From Larkinella sp049445795 (lineage in GTDB: Bacteria > Bacteroidota > Bacteroidia > Cytophagales > Spirosomataceae), in the NCBI RefSeq assembly GCF_049445795.1, contig NZ_JBMSDT010000006.1, positions 248,001 through 312,000 of the forward strand: DNA of 64,000 bases. The letters run 5' to 3'. Shown here in pieces: positions 41,582 to 51,133 of the stretch (positions within the stretch are counted from its first letter, which is position 1; the number at the start of each line of letters is the position of its first letter). The translations under genes and the position numbers were made by a program. The notes beneath the pieces are model-generated. The model did not search any database and was not told the DNA's origin. It saw only the letters and a list, made by a program, of their open reading frames with translations.

Positions 41582-42574
41582 ATGGAACAGGTTATTCCCG
41601 CCATCGAACCCATTAATCCGGCCACCGATCCGGCCATTGAAAGCCGCACCAAGGCGTTTTTGAACATGCTCAACCGCGGTGGCGGAAAACCGATGGAGCA
41701 ACTGAGTCCCGCCGAAGCCCGGCACGTGTTGGAAGGCGCGCAAAAGTCCGTGGAAGTGGATTTGTCCGGCGTCTATTTCGCCCAACAGACCATTCTTCAG
41801 GACGGTTTATCGATCGATCTGGACATTGTTCGTCCGGCGGGCGTCACCGGCACTTTGCCCGTTTTTATGTTCTTCCACGGCGGAGGCTGGGTGTTGGGCG
41901 ACTTCCCGACCCACCAGCGGCTGGTGCGCGATCTAGTCGTGGAGTCGGGTGCCGTGGCGGTTTTTGTCAACTACACCCGCTCGCCGGAAGCCCGGTTTCC
42001 GACGGCGCTCAATGAAGCGTATGCCGCCACCAAATGGGTTGCCGAAAATAGTGCTGAACTGAATGTGGATGGTTCCCGGCTGGCCGTGGTCGGCAACAGC
42101 GCCGGGGGCAATTTGACGGCTGCCGTGGCCCTGATGGCGAACGAGAAGCAGGGGCCAAAAATCAGCTTGCAGGTGCTGCTTTGGCCCGTTACGGACGCCA
42201 ACTTCGAGACGGTTTCCTACCAGCAATTCTCGACCGACCGGTTTCTGACCCGCAACATGATGATCTGGTTCTGGGACAATTACACGCCCAATCCGGAAGA
42301 CCGGCGGTCGTATTACGCAGCGCCTTTGCAGGCAACCGTCGAGCAATTGAAGGGCCTGCCGCCCACGCTGGTTCAGGTGGCGGAGAACGATGTCCTGCGT
42401 GATGAAGGTGAAGCCTACGCCCGCAAGCTGGACGAAGCGGGCGTCGCCGTCACGCTGGTGCGCTACCAGGGAATGATTCACGACTGGGGGCTGCTCAACC
42501 CGCTGAGCAATGTCCCGGGCACCCGCTCGCACATTACCCAGGCTGCGGCTGAGTTGCGGAAGTTTTTGGCGTAG
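41582..42574 (+). CDS. Alpha/beta hydrolase of the HSL (acetyl-esterase) family
   Basis: 330 residues. Hormone-sensitive-lipase signatures: FFHGGGWVLGDFPTH (oxyanion HGGGW), VVGNSAGGNLTAAVAL (nucleophile), VQVAENDVLRDEGEAYA (Asp) and GMIHDWG (His). No signal peptide. It likely hydrolyses short-chain acyl esters. Third of three unrelated alpha/beta hydrolases in a row; 64 nt after the lipoprotein hydrolase. Confidence 0.93.
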   Translation: MEQVIPAIEPINPATDPAIESRTKAFLNMLNRGGGKPMEQLSPAEARHVLEGAQKSVEVDLSGVYFAQQTILQDGLSIDLDIVRPAGVTGTLPVFMFFHGGGWVLGDFPTHQRLVRDLVVESGAVAVFVNYTRSPEARFPTALNEAYAATKWVAENSAELNVDGSRLAVVGNSAGGNLTAAVALMANEKQGPKISLQVLLWPVTDANFETVSYQQFSTDRFLTRNMMIWFWDNYTPNPEDRRSYYAAPLQATVEQLKGLPPTLVQVAENDVLRDEGEAYARKLDEAGVAVTLVRYQGMIHDWGLLNPLSNVPGTRSHITQAAAELRKFLA

Positions 42575-42639
42575 GGCATGGGGCAGAGGGCAAGGGGTAG
42601 AGGGTACTTTATGCACGTCCGGATTTCAACGAATTGTTT

Positions 42640-43602
42640 ATGGAAGCACAGACCAACCGTTACGAAAGACCCGGATCGCGCTATGATGTAGTAGCCGATG
42701 TGGCCGGTATCAAAACATTCTTTGTCAATGTCTTTTTTATCGGAAAACCGGGTGTCGGAAATCCCTGGGTGCTGGTGGATGCCGGTCTTCCGGGCTACGC
42801 GGGCCGTATCCGGAAAAAAGCCGAAGAACTCTTTGGTGCCGGGACCTGGCCGGATGCCATCGTGCTGACCCACGGGCACATCGACCACGTTGGTTCATTG
42901 GCGGATCTGCTGCCTGACTGGCCGGTTCCGGTGTACGCCCATCCGCTGGAATTGCCTTACCTGGAGGGAAAAGCGAGCTATCCACCCCCTGATCCGGGCA
43001 TTGGCGGTGGGCTGTTTTCGACCATCTCCTGGCTTTACCCGATTGGCCCAACGGATTTTCGGGGGCATGTCCGACCGGTTCCGGCCAATGGCGTGATTCC
43101 GGAGTTACCGGGCTGGCAGATCATCCACACACCGGGTCATTCGCCGGGGCACCTGTCGCTCTTCCGGCCCAAAGACCGGACGCTGCTGGCGGGCGACGCC
43201 CTGATCACGACCAACCAAAACTCGGGCTTGTCGGTGGCCACCCAACGGCAGGAGTTTCACGGGCCACCGGCCTACTTCACCTGCGATTGGGAAGCGGCCC
43301 GCGAATCCGTGCAGCGGCTGGCCGAACTCAGGCCCCAAGCGCTGGGTGCGGGGCATGGTGTCTCTGTGCGCGGCCCTGAGCTGGCCGAAGGTCTGAACCG
43401 GCTCGGACAACAGTTTGAGCGCCTGTCCATTCCCTCGCGCGGTCGGTACGTCAAACAACCGGCTATCACCGATGAAGACGGAATCGTCTCGATGCCGTCG
43501 CCCACGTCCTATTACCTCCCGCGCGTCGTTGGACTGACGATTCTGGTTGGGCTGGTGGTCGCGTGGTTTTGGGTCGGGGGGCAACGGGCACAGGGTGGGT
43601 GA
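42640..43602 (+). CDS. MBL-fold metallo-hydrolase with C-terminal membrane anchor
   Basis: 320 residues from ATG 42640 (MEAQTNRYERPG; a TTG two codons upstream is less likely). Metal motif LTHGHIDHVGSL, then HTPGHSPGHLSLF and LLAGDALITTN are the metallo-beta-lactamase ligands. The C-terminus has a hydrophobic segment, VVGLTILVGLVVAWFWVGG, suggesting a tail anchor. Substrate unknown. Last gene of the hydrolase block, 65 nt from its neighbour. Confidence 0.92.
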   Translation: MEAQTNRYERPGSRYDVVADVAGIKTFFVNVFFIGKPGVGNPWVLVDAGLPGYAGRIRKKAEELFGAGTWPDAIVLTHGHIDHVGSLADLLPDWPVPVYAHPLELPYLEGKASYPPPDPGIGGGLFSTISWLYPIGPTDFRGHVRPVPANGVIPELPGWQIIHTPGHSPGHLSLFRPKDRTLLAGDALITTNQNSGLSVATQRQEFHGPPAYFTCDWEAARESVQRLAELRPQALGAGHGVSVRGPELAEGLNRLGQQFERLSIPSRGRYVKQPAITDEDGIVSMPSPTSYYLPRVVGLTILVGLVVAWFWVGGQRAQGG

Positions 43603-43714
43603 TGCGGGGCCGTAATCCGGCGAAAAAACCGGGCGGTTTTTTTAGCACATTCTTCCCGGGCCGGTATGCATGGGTTAACCTGTGTTCAGGAATGAAATAA
43701 AAGTGATTAACAAG

Positions 43715-43746
43715 TTGACTAACAATTGATTATTAAGGTATCTTTA
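43715..43746 (+). promoter_or_regulatory. Possible promoter of the first histidine kinase gene
   Basis: TTG at 43715-43717, 21-nt spacer, then TATCTTTA at 43739-43746, one base off TAnnTTTG. About 105 nt before the start codon. Confidence 0.35.
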
Positions 43747-43850
43747 AGAAAAAAGCCGATCCACACCGTACGCAAGTTCCGTAGAGCAGTCCTGTTTCAG
43801 GCACTGCTTTACGTGTTGATTAACCGCCTATTTCCGAAAACCGCATTCGA

Positions 43851-46130
43851 ATGAATCTTTTTTTTCGATTGTCAACCTATACCATTCCGTGCTTTCTGTT
43901 GCTCATGACCGTCGGCTATCCGCTTAAAGCCGAAGAGCCGGACATGCCGTTGCCTTCCGCTGCGGTGGATAGTTTACAGACGCTCCTTCGACGGAGTCAA
44001 CCCGACACCAACCGGGTCAACCTGCTGCTGCTCCTGTGCGAACATTACCTCAATGATTTTAAGCACCTTTATGACCATAAGAAGCAGATTGAGCAGTACT
44101 TAAAAGAAATAGAGACAATAAATACCGCACTGCACTATGCCGAAGGCCGGGTCCGGCACCTGCATATGAAGGGGCGTTTGCTGGTGATCACCGGCCAGGG
44201 ACCAGCCGCCAAAATACCGTTCGAGAAGTCCATTGCCCTTTGCCAGAAGATGGGCTACCGACACCTGGAAGCGGAAAACTGGTTGTACTACAGCGCAACG
44301 TTCCCGTGGGACGAAGCGGGCTATCCGGGAAAGAATCGATGCCTGCAACGAGCGCGGGTGCTTTACCAGCAGACCCACGACCGGCGGAAAGAAGCATACA
44401 TTCTTAAATTCAACGCCGATGTGAACCTCTGGGAGGGAAAACCCGCCGAATCGCTGAATAAACTCCTTCAGGCGCTGGCCATTTACCGCTCCATCGGCTA
44501 CCGGAAGCTGCATTATACGTATGACCTGATGGGTTCGGTGTATCGGTCGATGGGGTTTTACAAAGAAGCCCTTTCCTATGGATTGCTGGCCCTGGATAAC
44601 GCCAAAGCTTGTGCGGACACAAGTGCCATCGATTACTTTCACTGGAAGTTGGGGGTAAGCTACCTGGATCTTACTCAATTGGACGAATCGAATCAATACT
44701 TCCGGATCGGATTGGAGCGGGCCAAGACGCTAAAGAATACCTTTGATGTCTGGCGGGCTACCGGCTACCTCTGTAAAAACCTGATTGCTCAAAACAAACC
44801 CGAACAGGCACTGCGTTTTTTCCGGCAGATTCAAAAGGAGTTTCCTCCTGCCGATGATCTTTACAAAGGGATCGCTGGCGAAATCGGAGGGGATTGTTAC
44901 CTGGCTCTCAGGCAGTATGCGCGGGCGGAGACGTATTACCAGGAAATGCTCCGTGTCCGGGAAAAGTCCGACCAGGCGAATGTCTACCTGGCGCTGGGTA
45001 ACCTCTACATTGCTACCCGGCAGTATGAACAGGCCCGTGATTTTCTGAATAAAGCCCTCCGCTTTACCTATCAGGTGGGCGAAACCTCGTTGAAAACTGC
45101 TCAGGTACATTTGATGATGTTCAAAGTCGATTCGGCACAGGGGAAGTTTCCGATGGCCATTCGCCACTACCAGCGTTACAAGGCTCTGAACGATTCGGTT
45201 TTTAATCAGACCAGAAGTCAGCAGATCGCCAGCCTCAATCTTCAGTACAAAACCGCTAAGAAAGAGCAGGAAATCAAGTTGTTGCAGAAAGATAAAAGCC
45301 TGAGCCAGGCCCGGATCAGGAGCGCTCAAACCACGCGCAATGTGACGGTTGCGGGAGCCGTTTTGCTGGCGGGGCTGCTGGGAATGATCTACAACCGGTA
45401 CCGGCTGAAACAGCGCAGCAACCAGCAACTCGAAGCCAAGCAACTCCTGATCGACCAGAAAAACGAATCCCTGCAACAACTGCTGGAAGAGCGGGAATGG
45501 ATGCTTAAGGAGATTCACCACCGGGTCAAGAACAACCTGCAGGTCATCTCCAGCATGCTCAACGCCCAGTTTGACTTTCTGAAAGATTCCACTGCGCTTT
45601 CGGCCATCCGCGAGAGCCAGAACCGGGTACAGGTCATGGCCCTGATCCACCAGAAGCTGTACCAGTCGGACAACCTGGCCCGGATCGACATGCAGCAATA
45701 CATTCACGAGATTGTCGATTACCTGATTGAATCCTTCGACCGGGAGCATACGGTGCGTACCCGGTGCGAGATTGCTCCCCTGGAACTGGATGTCTCGCTG
45801 GCGACGCCACTGGGGTTGATCATCAACGAAGCGGTGACCAATTCGCTCAAGTATGCCTTCCCGGAAAACCGTCCGGGCACGGTGGCCGTGCGGCTGAGCA
45901 GCGGGGAAGGGCAACGCTATCAGTTGGTCATCAGCGACGATGGGGTTGGCCTGCCCGCCGGTTTTGATGCCACGCGCAGTAACACGCTGGGTTTGACGAT
46001 GATTCGGGGGCTGAGCAAACAGATTCGGGGGACGCTGGACATCACCCAGTGCAATGGCTTGGAAATCAGCCTGCAATTTGATTTAGTGAAAAAAACGGCT
46101 AAAACCGCTCAGCAATCCGCTCACATTTAG
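43851..46130 (+). CDS. TPR-containing sensor histidine kinase, paralogue 1
   Basis: 759 residues: signal peptide; periplasmic TPR-like helical repeats (about 35-470); a membrane span near 496-515 (VTVAGAVLLAGLLGMIYN); coiled coil; HisKA_2-type dimerisation box KEIHHRVKNNLQVISSML near 556; HATPase_c (VTNSLKYAFPENRPG, ISDDGVGLPAGF, NTLGLTMIRGL). It probably senses a protein or peptide through TPRs and phosphorylates a response regulator, most likely the sigma-54 type one nearby. The kinase half is very similar at DNA level to the next gene. Confidence 0.9.
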   Translation: MNLFFRLSTYTIPCFLLLMTVGYPLKAEEPDMPLPSAAVDSLQTLLRRSQPDTNRVNLLLLLCEHYLNDFKHLYDHKKQIEQYLKEIETINTALHYAEGRVRHLHMKGRLLVITGQGPAAKIPFEKSIALCQKMGYRHLEAENWLYYSATFPWDEAGYPGKNRCLQRARVLYQQTHDRRKEAYILKFNADVNLWEGKPAESLNKLLQALAIYRSIGYRKLHYTYDLMGSVYRSMGFYKEALSYGLLALDNAKACADTSAIDYFHWKLGVSYLDLTQLDESNQYFRIGLERAKTLKNTFDVWRATGYLCKNLIAQNKPEQALRFFRQIQKEFPPADDLYKGIAGEIGGDCYLALRQYARAETYYQEMLRVREKSDQANVYLALGNLYIATRQYEQARDFLNKALRFTYQVGETSLKTAQVHLMMFKVDSAQGKFPMAIRHYQRYKALNDSVFNQTRSQQIASLNLQYKTAKKEQEIKLLQKDKSLSQARIRSAQTTRNVTVAGAVLLAGLLGMIYNRYRLKQRSNQQLEAKQLLIDQKNESLQQLLEEREWMLKEIHHRVKNNLQVISSMLNAQFDFLKDSTALSAIRESQNRVQVMALIHQKLYQSDNLARIDMQQYIHEIVDYLIESFDREHTVRTRCEIAPLELDVSLATPLGLIINEAVTNSLKYAFPENRPGTVAVRLSSGEGQRYQLVISDDGVGLPAGFDATRSNTLGLTMIRGLSKQIRGTLDITQCNGLEISLQFDLVKKTAKTAQQSAHI

Positions 46131-46138
46131 CCTTGACG

Positions 46139-48463
46139 ATGTTTTACGCTAACTTGTCGTCTCCTATGCACCACTTGTTCCGTTTCCTGTTCTTTGTCGG
46201 AGTGTTGTTGACTCCGCTGGCTGGTGTACTAGCTCAACCGCAGGCACATTCCATCGATAGCCTGAAGGTGTTGTTGAAACAGAGCCGTCCCGACACCAAC
46301 CGCGCCAAGCTGCTGCTGGAACTGGCCCGCAGTTACATCATGAAACCGGGTGAACGGGCGGCTGATCTGGACACGGCGCTGTTGCTGGTGCGGCAGGGCT
46401 ATTCGATCAGCCGGTATTTTCACTTTACCAAAGGCGAAGGAAACGCTTATTTGATCGGGGCGCAGGCTTACCGGGAGAAGGGAGAGGTGCAGCAAGCCCG
46501 CCGGTTTGGGCAAACTGCCATAAACCGTTTTGTAAAAAACCATCATAGCGCCGAACTGGCTGCGGCTTACATGGAAATGGGGAATACGTTTGGTAATTCA
46601 AACGAAGAGTTGAGGCAAAAGGTCAAGCAGTATGAATCTGCTTTGCGACTGTTTCAGCAAGTTGGCAATCTGGAACGACAGGCAGTAACGTTAAAGGAAC
46701 TAGGCGATTTCTATCAGTTACTTTGGGAGCATGCCCGGGCTTTAGCCTTGCTGAAGCAGGCCCTGACGATTTATCAAAAAATCGGACACAAAGATTTACA
46801 GGGTTTATACGACCTGTTAGGGCATGTTAGTACTGAAGTAAACGATTTTAAAGCCGCCATTAGCTATGGGTTATTAGCGGTCAAAACGGCCGAATTGCGC
46901 AAGGATACAACGCTTCAGTTGTGCACCATTTATAACCGCCTTGGCCGCACCCATTATTATATCAAAGAGTATGAAACCGCTATAACGTATTACAAAAAAT
47001 CGCTGCCGATTGCGCTTCGCCATAATGATGTAAATGCCATCTGGACAGTTGGACTCAATCTGGCGGGTGCTTATTTCCGTACAAACCAATACCAGAATTC
47101 GCTAGACCTGCTTGTCGATTTATCCAACCGATATCCGCATACCGATCTGTATAACCGCGTCCGGGCTGCCAGTTATTTCATCGAAAATTACCGGATGCTC
47201 CGTCAATACGCTCAGGCAAAGAAGTATTGTAATCAATTTCAGCAGCTTATTACAGAACAGAATAAAAAAGAAGAACCCAACCTGCCTTTTTTATACCCCG
47301 GAGCCATTCATTTTTACATCGATACGCGGCAATTTCATCAGGTTCGTCCCTTAATCACTGAATATAATGAATGGGCTAAGCAATCCGGGGTCAAGGAATT
47401 AATTGCTCTATCGCACTATTACTGGTTTAAACTGGATTCGGCCCAATCAGATTACCGTTCGGCGATTGTCCACTTCCGACGTTATACCGCTTTCAAGGAT
47501 TCCGTTTTAACCGAAACCAAAAACAAAGAGATTGCCAAAATTCAGATTGCGTACGAAACCGAAAAGAAGGATAAACGACTGAAAGTCAATGAAAAAAATA
47601 TTCAACTGCTGACCAGTAAAAATGCCGCACAACAGGCCACTCAGAATTTTGCTATTACCGGAGCGGTTTTGCTGATGCTTTTGCTGGGATTGACCTACAA
47701 TCGCTACCGGCTGAAACAGCGTACCAACCGGCAACTGGAAGCCAAACAACGGCTCATCGACCAGAAAAACCAGTCGTTGCAGCAGGTGCTCAGCGAGAAA
47801 GAACAGCTTCTGGAAGAGCGGGAGTGGATGCTCAAGGAGATTCACCACCGGGTCAAGAACAACCTGCAGGTCATCTCCAGCATGCTCAACTCCCAGTTCG
47901 ACTTTCTCAACGACCCGACGGCCCTTTCGGCCATCCGCGAAAGCCAGAACCGTGTGCAGGTCATGGCCCTGATCCACCAGAAACTCTACATGTCCGACAA
48001 TTTGGGCCAGATCAACATGAACGAGTACGTTCACGAGATTGTCGATTACCTGATCGAGTCTTTCGACCGGTTTCAGACCATTCATCCTCAGATCACGGTT
48101 CCGGATGTTCACTTCGATGTTTCGCTGGCGACTCCGCTGGGGTTAATAATCAACGAAGCGGTCACGAACTCCTTGAAGTATGCCTTCCCGGAAAACCGCC
48201 CGGGTACGGTGGCCGTTCGGCTGAGTTGTGGGGAGGAGCAACGCTACCAGTTGATCATCAGCGACGACGGCGTTGGTCTGCCCGCCGGTTTCGATGCCAC
48301 GCGCAGCAACACGCTGGGCTTGACGATGATCCGGGGCCTGAGCAAACAGATCCGGGGAACGCTGGACATCACCCAGTGCAACGGCCTGGAAATCAGCTTG
48401 CAATTCAATACTGCCGCGAAAACCGCCCGAACGGTTTTGCAGTCGGCTAAGAACGCGGATTGA
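46139..48463 (+). CDS. TPR-containing sensor histidine kinase, paralogue 2
   Basis: 774 residues from ATG 46139 (a later ATG at 46166 is possible). Same order as paralogue 1: signal peptide, TPR-like region, membrane span (FAITGAVLLMLLLGLTYN), HisKA_2 box EIHHRVKNNLQVISSML near 568 and HATPase_c. The kinase portion is nearly the same sequence as paralogue 1, while the sensor portion (about 46550-47660) is divergent and visibly AT-richer. It ends overlapping the convergent sigma-54-type regulator by 17 nt. Confidence 0.9.
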   Translation: MFYANLSSPMHHLFRFLFFVGVLLTPLAGVLAQPQAHSIDSLKVLLKQSRPDTNRAKLLLELARSYIMKPGERAADLDTALLLVRQGYSISRYFHFTKGEGNAYLIGAQAYREKGEVQQARRFGQTAINRFVKNHHSAELAAAYMEMGNTFGNSNEELRQKVKQYESALRLFQQVGNLERQAVTLKELGDFYQLLWEHARALALLKQALTIYQKIGHKDLQGLYDLLGHVSTEVNDFKAAISYGLLAVKTAELRKDTTLQLCTIYNRLGRTHYYIKEYETAITYYKKSLPIALRHNDVNAIWTVGLNLAGAYFRTNQYQNSLDLLVDLSNRYPHTDLYNRVRAASYFIENYRMLRQYAQAKKYCNQFQQLITEQNKKEEPNLPFLYPGAIHFYIDTRQFHQVRPLITEYNEWAKQSGVKELIALSHYYWFKLDSAQSDYRSAIVHFRRYTAFKDSVLTETKNKEIAKIQIAYETEKKDKRLKVNEKNIQLLTSKNAAQQATQNFAITGAVLLMLLLGLTYNRYRLKQRTNRQLEAKQRLIDQKNQSLQQVLSEKEQLLEEREWMLKEIHHRVKNNLQVISSMLNSQFDFLNDPTALSAIRESQNRVQVMALIHQKLYMSDNLGQINMNEYVHEIVDYLIESFDRFQTIHPQITVPDVHFDVSLATPLGLIINEAVTNSLKYAFPENRPGTVAVRLSCGEEQRYQLIISDDGVGLPAGFDATRSNTLGLTMIRGLSKQIRGTLDITQCNGLEISLQFNTAAKTARTVLQSAKNAD

Positions 48464-50903
48464 TGTTCAGTTTTTTCATGCGCGCTTCCAGGGTCGTGGG
48501 TTTGATGTTGAGCAGTTCGGCCGCTCCGCCCTGCCCCCGGATGCGGTTGCCGGATTGGGCCAGCGCGGCCAGAATAGCCGCCCGCATCGTATCCTGCAAG
48601 GGCTCCACGAGGGGAGAAGGCGTGTTTGCGGTTTTTGAAAGCATGAACGCCGATTGCAGCGGTTCTGTAATTTCCAGCGTAGTCGTTTTCGACAGGATGG
48701 CCGCCCGTTCCAGGACATGCTCCAGTTCCCGGATGTTGCCCGGCCACCCATACTTTCGCATCTGTTGCAGGGATGAATTGGCAATTCCGGTCAGCGGTTT
48801 TCCCAACTTCTTGCCTAGTTTTTGCAGGAAATGCAGCGAGAGCGGGAGCAGGTCTTCCGTTCGTTCGCGCAACGGCGGCAACTGAATCGGGAAGACATTC
48901 AGGCGGTAGTACAGGTCCGGACGGAACTGATTGGCGGCCACTTCTTCCTCCAGATTCCGGTTGGTAGCTGCAATGATTCGCACATTAATTTTGATCGGTC
49001 CTTTTCCGCCCAGACGCTCAATTTCTTTTTCCTGAATAACCCGCAGCAGTTTACTTTGTAATTCCAGGGGCAGTTCGCCGATTTCGTCCAGAAAGATGGT
49101 GCCGCCGTCGGCCAGCTCAAATTTCCCGATTCGCTTTTCAGTCGCTCCCGTAAAGCTGCCCCGTTCGTGACCGAACAGTTCGGATTCAATCAACTGGGTG
49201 GGCAGGGCCGCGCAATTCACTTTGACCATAGCCCGCTTTTTGCGGCCGGAGAGCGTGTGTACAGCCCGCGCAATGAGTTCTTTGCCGGTGCCGGTTTCGC
49301 CCAGGATGAGCACCGTTGAATCGGTCGGGGCAACCTGGCTGATGCTTTTAAAAACGGCAGTCATGGCCGGGCTGTTCCCAATCATTTCTTCGAAATTCGC
49401 GCCGGTTTTGATTTCTTCGGTCAGGTACGTCTTCTCCTGTTCCAGTCGCTCACTGAGGTCTTTGATCTGCACGTAGGCCAGGCTGTTTTCCACGGCCATG
49501 GCCAACTGCTGGCTAATTTCCTGCAAAATCCGGTGGTCTTTGGCGGTATACGCATACGCAGCCTGGCTAAGGAGTACCAACCGGACGGGCGACTGACCTT
49601 TTATGAAGACCGGAACCTGCACCGACGATTTAATGCCCCGCGTTGTCCCGGCCCAATTGGATTGTTCCGACTCATCGTCTGCTACGTTTTCGACCAATGC
49701 CCATTTCAGAAGAGCCGGATCGGTGATCAACTCGAACGCATTGTCCTTTTTCTGAACGATCATTTCCAGCTCCGGTGCGGTTTTGTCCGGCTGACCCAGG
49801 ACCAGCCAATCAAACGGCAACAGCTTATTTAGCGCCTGGGCCACCTGGGGGATGCTTTCCGTCAGGTTCTTTCCGTTTCGAAAGGCCGTGACAATGGCCA
49901 ACTCGGTCGTTTTGATCAGCCGATGGGCGTCCAGCTCTTCATAAGCCAGCAAATTGGTCAGTGCCAGGGCAATCTGCGGAATAATCAGGCTCACCAACTC
50001 GTAGTCTTTCTGCGTAAAGCTATCCGCCCGGGTATTGGCCAGAATCAGGTAAGCGGACACCTGCTGGTTGAGGTGAATGGGAAAAATCGCCAGGGAGCGG
50101 ACGCCCAGATGATCGTAGCAGGAGCGCACCGTCTGGTAACGGTCACACAGGCGATCCAGGTCCGGACCGGTAAAAATTCCGGCCGGTTCGGCCAGTTGAC
50201 TCACGGACTCATGCTCCAGTTTCTCGATCTCTTCCTGCTCCAGTTCGCGTTGCAGCAGGGTCGTCAGGTTGAGTCGTTCGAACGTGGCCGGACCGGTTCG
50301 CCGGAGCATCAGCCAGTACCCGGACCCTTCTTCGGGCCGAACGATGCGAAGGTTGAAAAAGGAGAAGGGCACCAGCGAATTGATCTGGTCGGCAATGGCC
50401 CGGCAAAGTTGTTCGCGGTCCTGAAGCGTAACGATGGCGTTGTTGACGGCGATTTGCAGGGCCTTTTGTTTCCGTGATTTGGCTTCTTCACCGTGGGCAT
50501 GCCGGTAGCGGGCAATTTCCAGCGTGGTCAGCACATCTTTCTCGCGAAACGGCTTGGTCAGAAAGCCGAAGGGCTGGGTTTGCTTGGCTTCCGTCAAAAC
50601 CCGGTCTGTCAGATTCGCCGAGAGGTAGACGAAGGGCGTATTGCGCTCGCGGAGCCAGTGAGCCAGATCGAGGCCGGTTTGGTCGCCATCCAGAAAAATA
50701 TCCAGCAGAATAATGTCAGGCTGGTGTTGTTCAACGATTTCCATCGCTTCCGGAACGGAACCCGCCAGCCCCACAATCCGGTAACCCGCTTTTTCCAGAA
50801 TTCGCCGGAGGTCGTTGGCAATCATAAACTCGTCCTCGACAATCAGCAAGGTCGGGGAGGGAATCGGCTCATCTTTGACGGACATTTCTTCCGGGGTCTT
50901 CAT
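48447..50903 (-). CDS. Sigma-54-dependent response regulator (REC-GAF-AAA-Fis)
   Basis: 818 residues from ATG 50903 (MKTPEEMSVKD); the longer frame starts at TTG 50930. Receiver domain with phosphoacceptor Asp68 (IILLDIFLDG), two GAF-like segments (about 150-470), AAA+ domain with Walker A GETGTGKE near 533, sigma-54 contact loop GSFTGA near 584 (canonical GAFTGA), FLDEIGELPL, then a Fis-type HTH (GGAAELLNIKPTTLEARMKK). It activates RpoN holoenzyme from upstream sites. It faces the two kinases convergently and has a -24/-12 promoter upstream in the divergent direction. Confidence 0.93.
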   Translation of the reverse strand: MKTPEEMSVKDEPIPSPTLLIVEDEFMIANDLRRILEKAGYRIVGLAGSVPEAMEIVEQHQPDIILLDIFLDGDQTGLDLAHWLRERNTPFVYLSANLTDRVLTEAKQTQPFGFLTKPFREKDVLTTLEIARYRHAHGEEAKSRKQKALQIAVNNAIVTLQDREQLCRAIADQINSLVPFSFFNLRIVRPEEGSGYWLMLRRTGPATFERLNLTTLLQRELEQEEIEKLEHESVSQLAEPAGIFTGPDLDRLCDRYQTVRSCYDHLGVRSLAIFPIHLNQQVSAYLILANTRADSFTQKDYELVSLIIPQIALALTNLLAYEELDAHRLIKTTELAIVTAFRNGKNLTESIPQVAQALNKLLPFDWLVLGQPDKTAPELEMIVQKKDNAFELITDPALLKWALVENVADDESEQSNWAGTTRGIKSSVQVPVFIKGQSPVRLVLLSQAAYAYTAKDHRILQEISQQLAMAVENSLAYVQIKDLSERLEQEKTYLTEEIKTGANFEEMIGNSPAMTAVFKSISQVAPTDSTVLILGETGTGKELIARAVHTLSGRKKRAMVKVNCAALPTQLIESELFGHERGSFTGATEKRIGKFELADGGTIFLDEIGELPLELQSKLLRVIQEKEIERLGGKGPIKINVRIIAATNRNLEEEVAANQFRPDLYYRLNVFPIQLPPLRERTEDLLPLSLHFLQKLGKKLGKPLTGIANSSLQQMRKYGWPGNIRELEHVLERAAILSKTTTLEITEPLQSAFMLSKTANTPSPLVEPLQDTMRAAILAALAQSGNRIRGQGGAAELLNIKPTTLEARMKKLNINPRS

Positions 50904-51008
50904 CGGGGAACAGGGTTCGCGGTCAGGCAACCCGCTTGCTCATCAGGTCATTCCGGACGTAGCCAAAGATACGCATATCCTACTCAGTTGTGTAACTCCA
51001 GAAATTAA

Positions 51009-51026
51009 CCTCCAATATGTTGGAGG
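51009..51026. promoter_or_regulatory. Candidate upstream activating site
   Basis: CCTCCAA-tatg-TTGGAGG, perfect 7-bp arms. Its centre lies about 140 nt upstream of the predicted start for the -24/-12 promoter, the usual distance for an enhancer-binding protein, and about 105 nt upstream of the regulator gene itself. Confidence 0.5.
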
Positions 51027-51133
51027 GTGTCCGTAATAATGGAGCCGATAACCACAACGTCTTCTTTTAATAATTTACTTAAATTATTGACAGTCATGGG
51101 TTTATGTGGCTGATAGAATCGTAAGTAAAGCGA

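Noticed and set aside
44730..46076. 448-codon open frame on the minus strand
   Set aside because: Antisense of the first histidine kinase, without family features.
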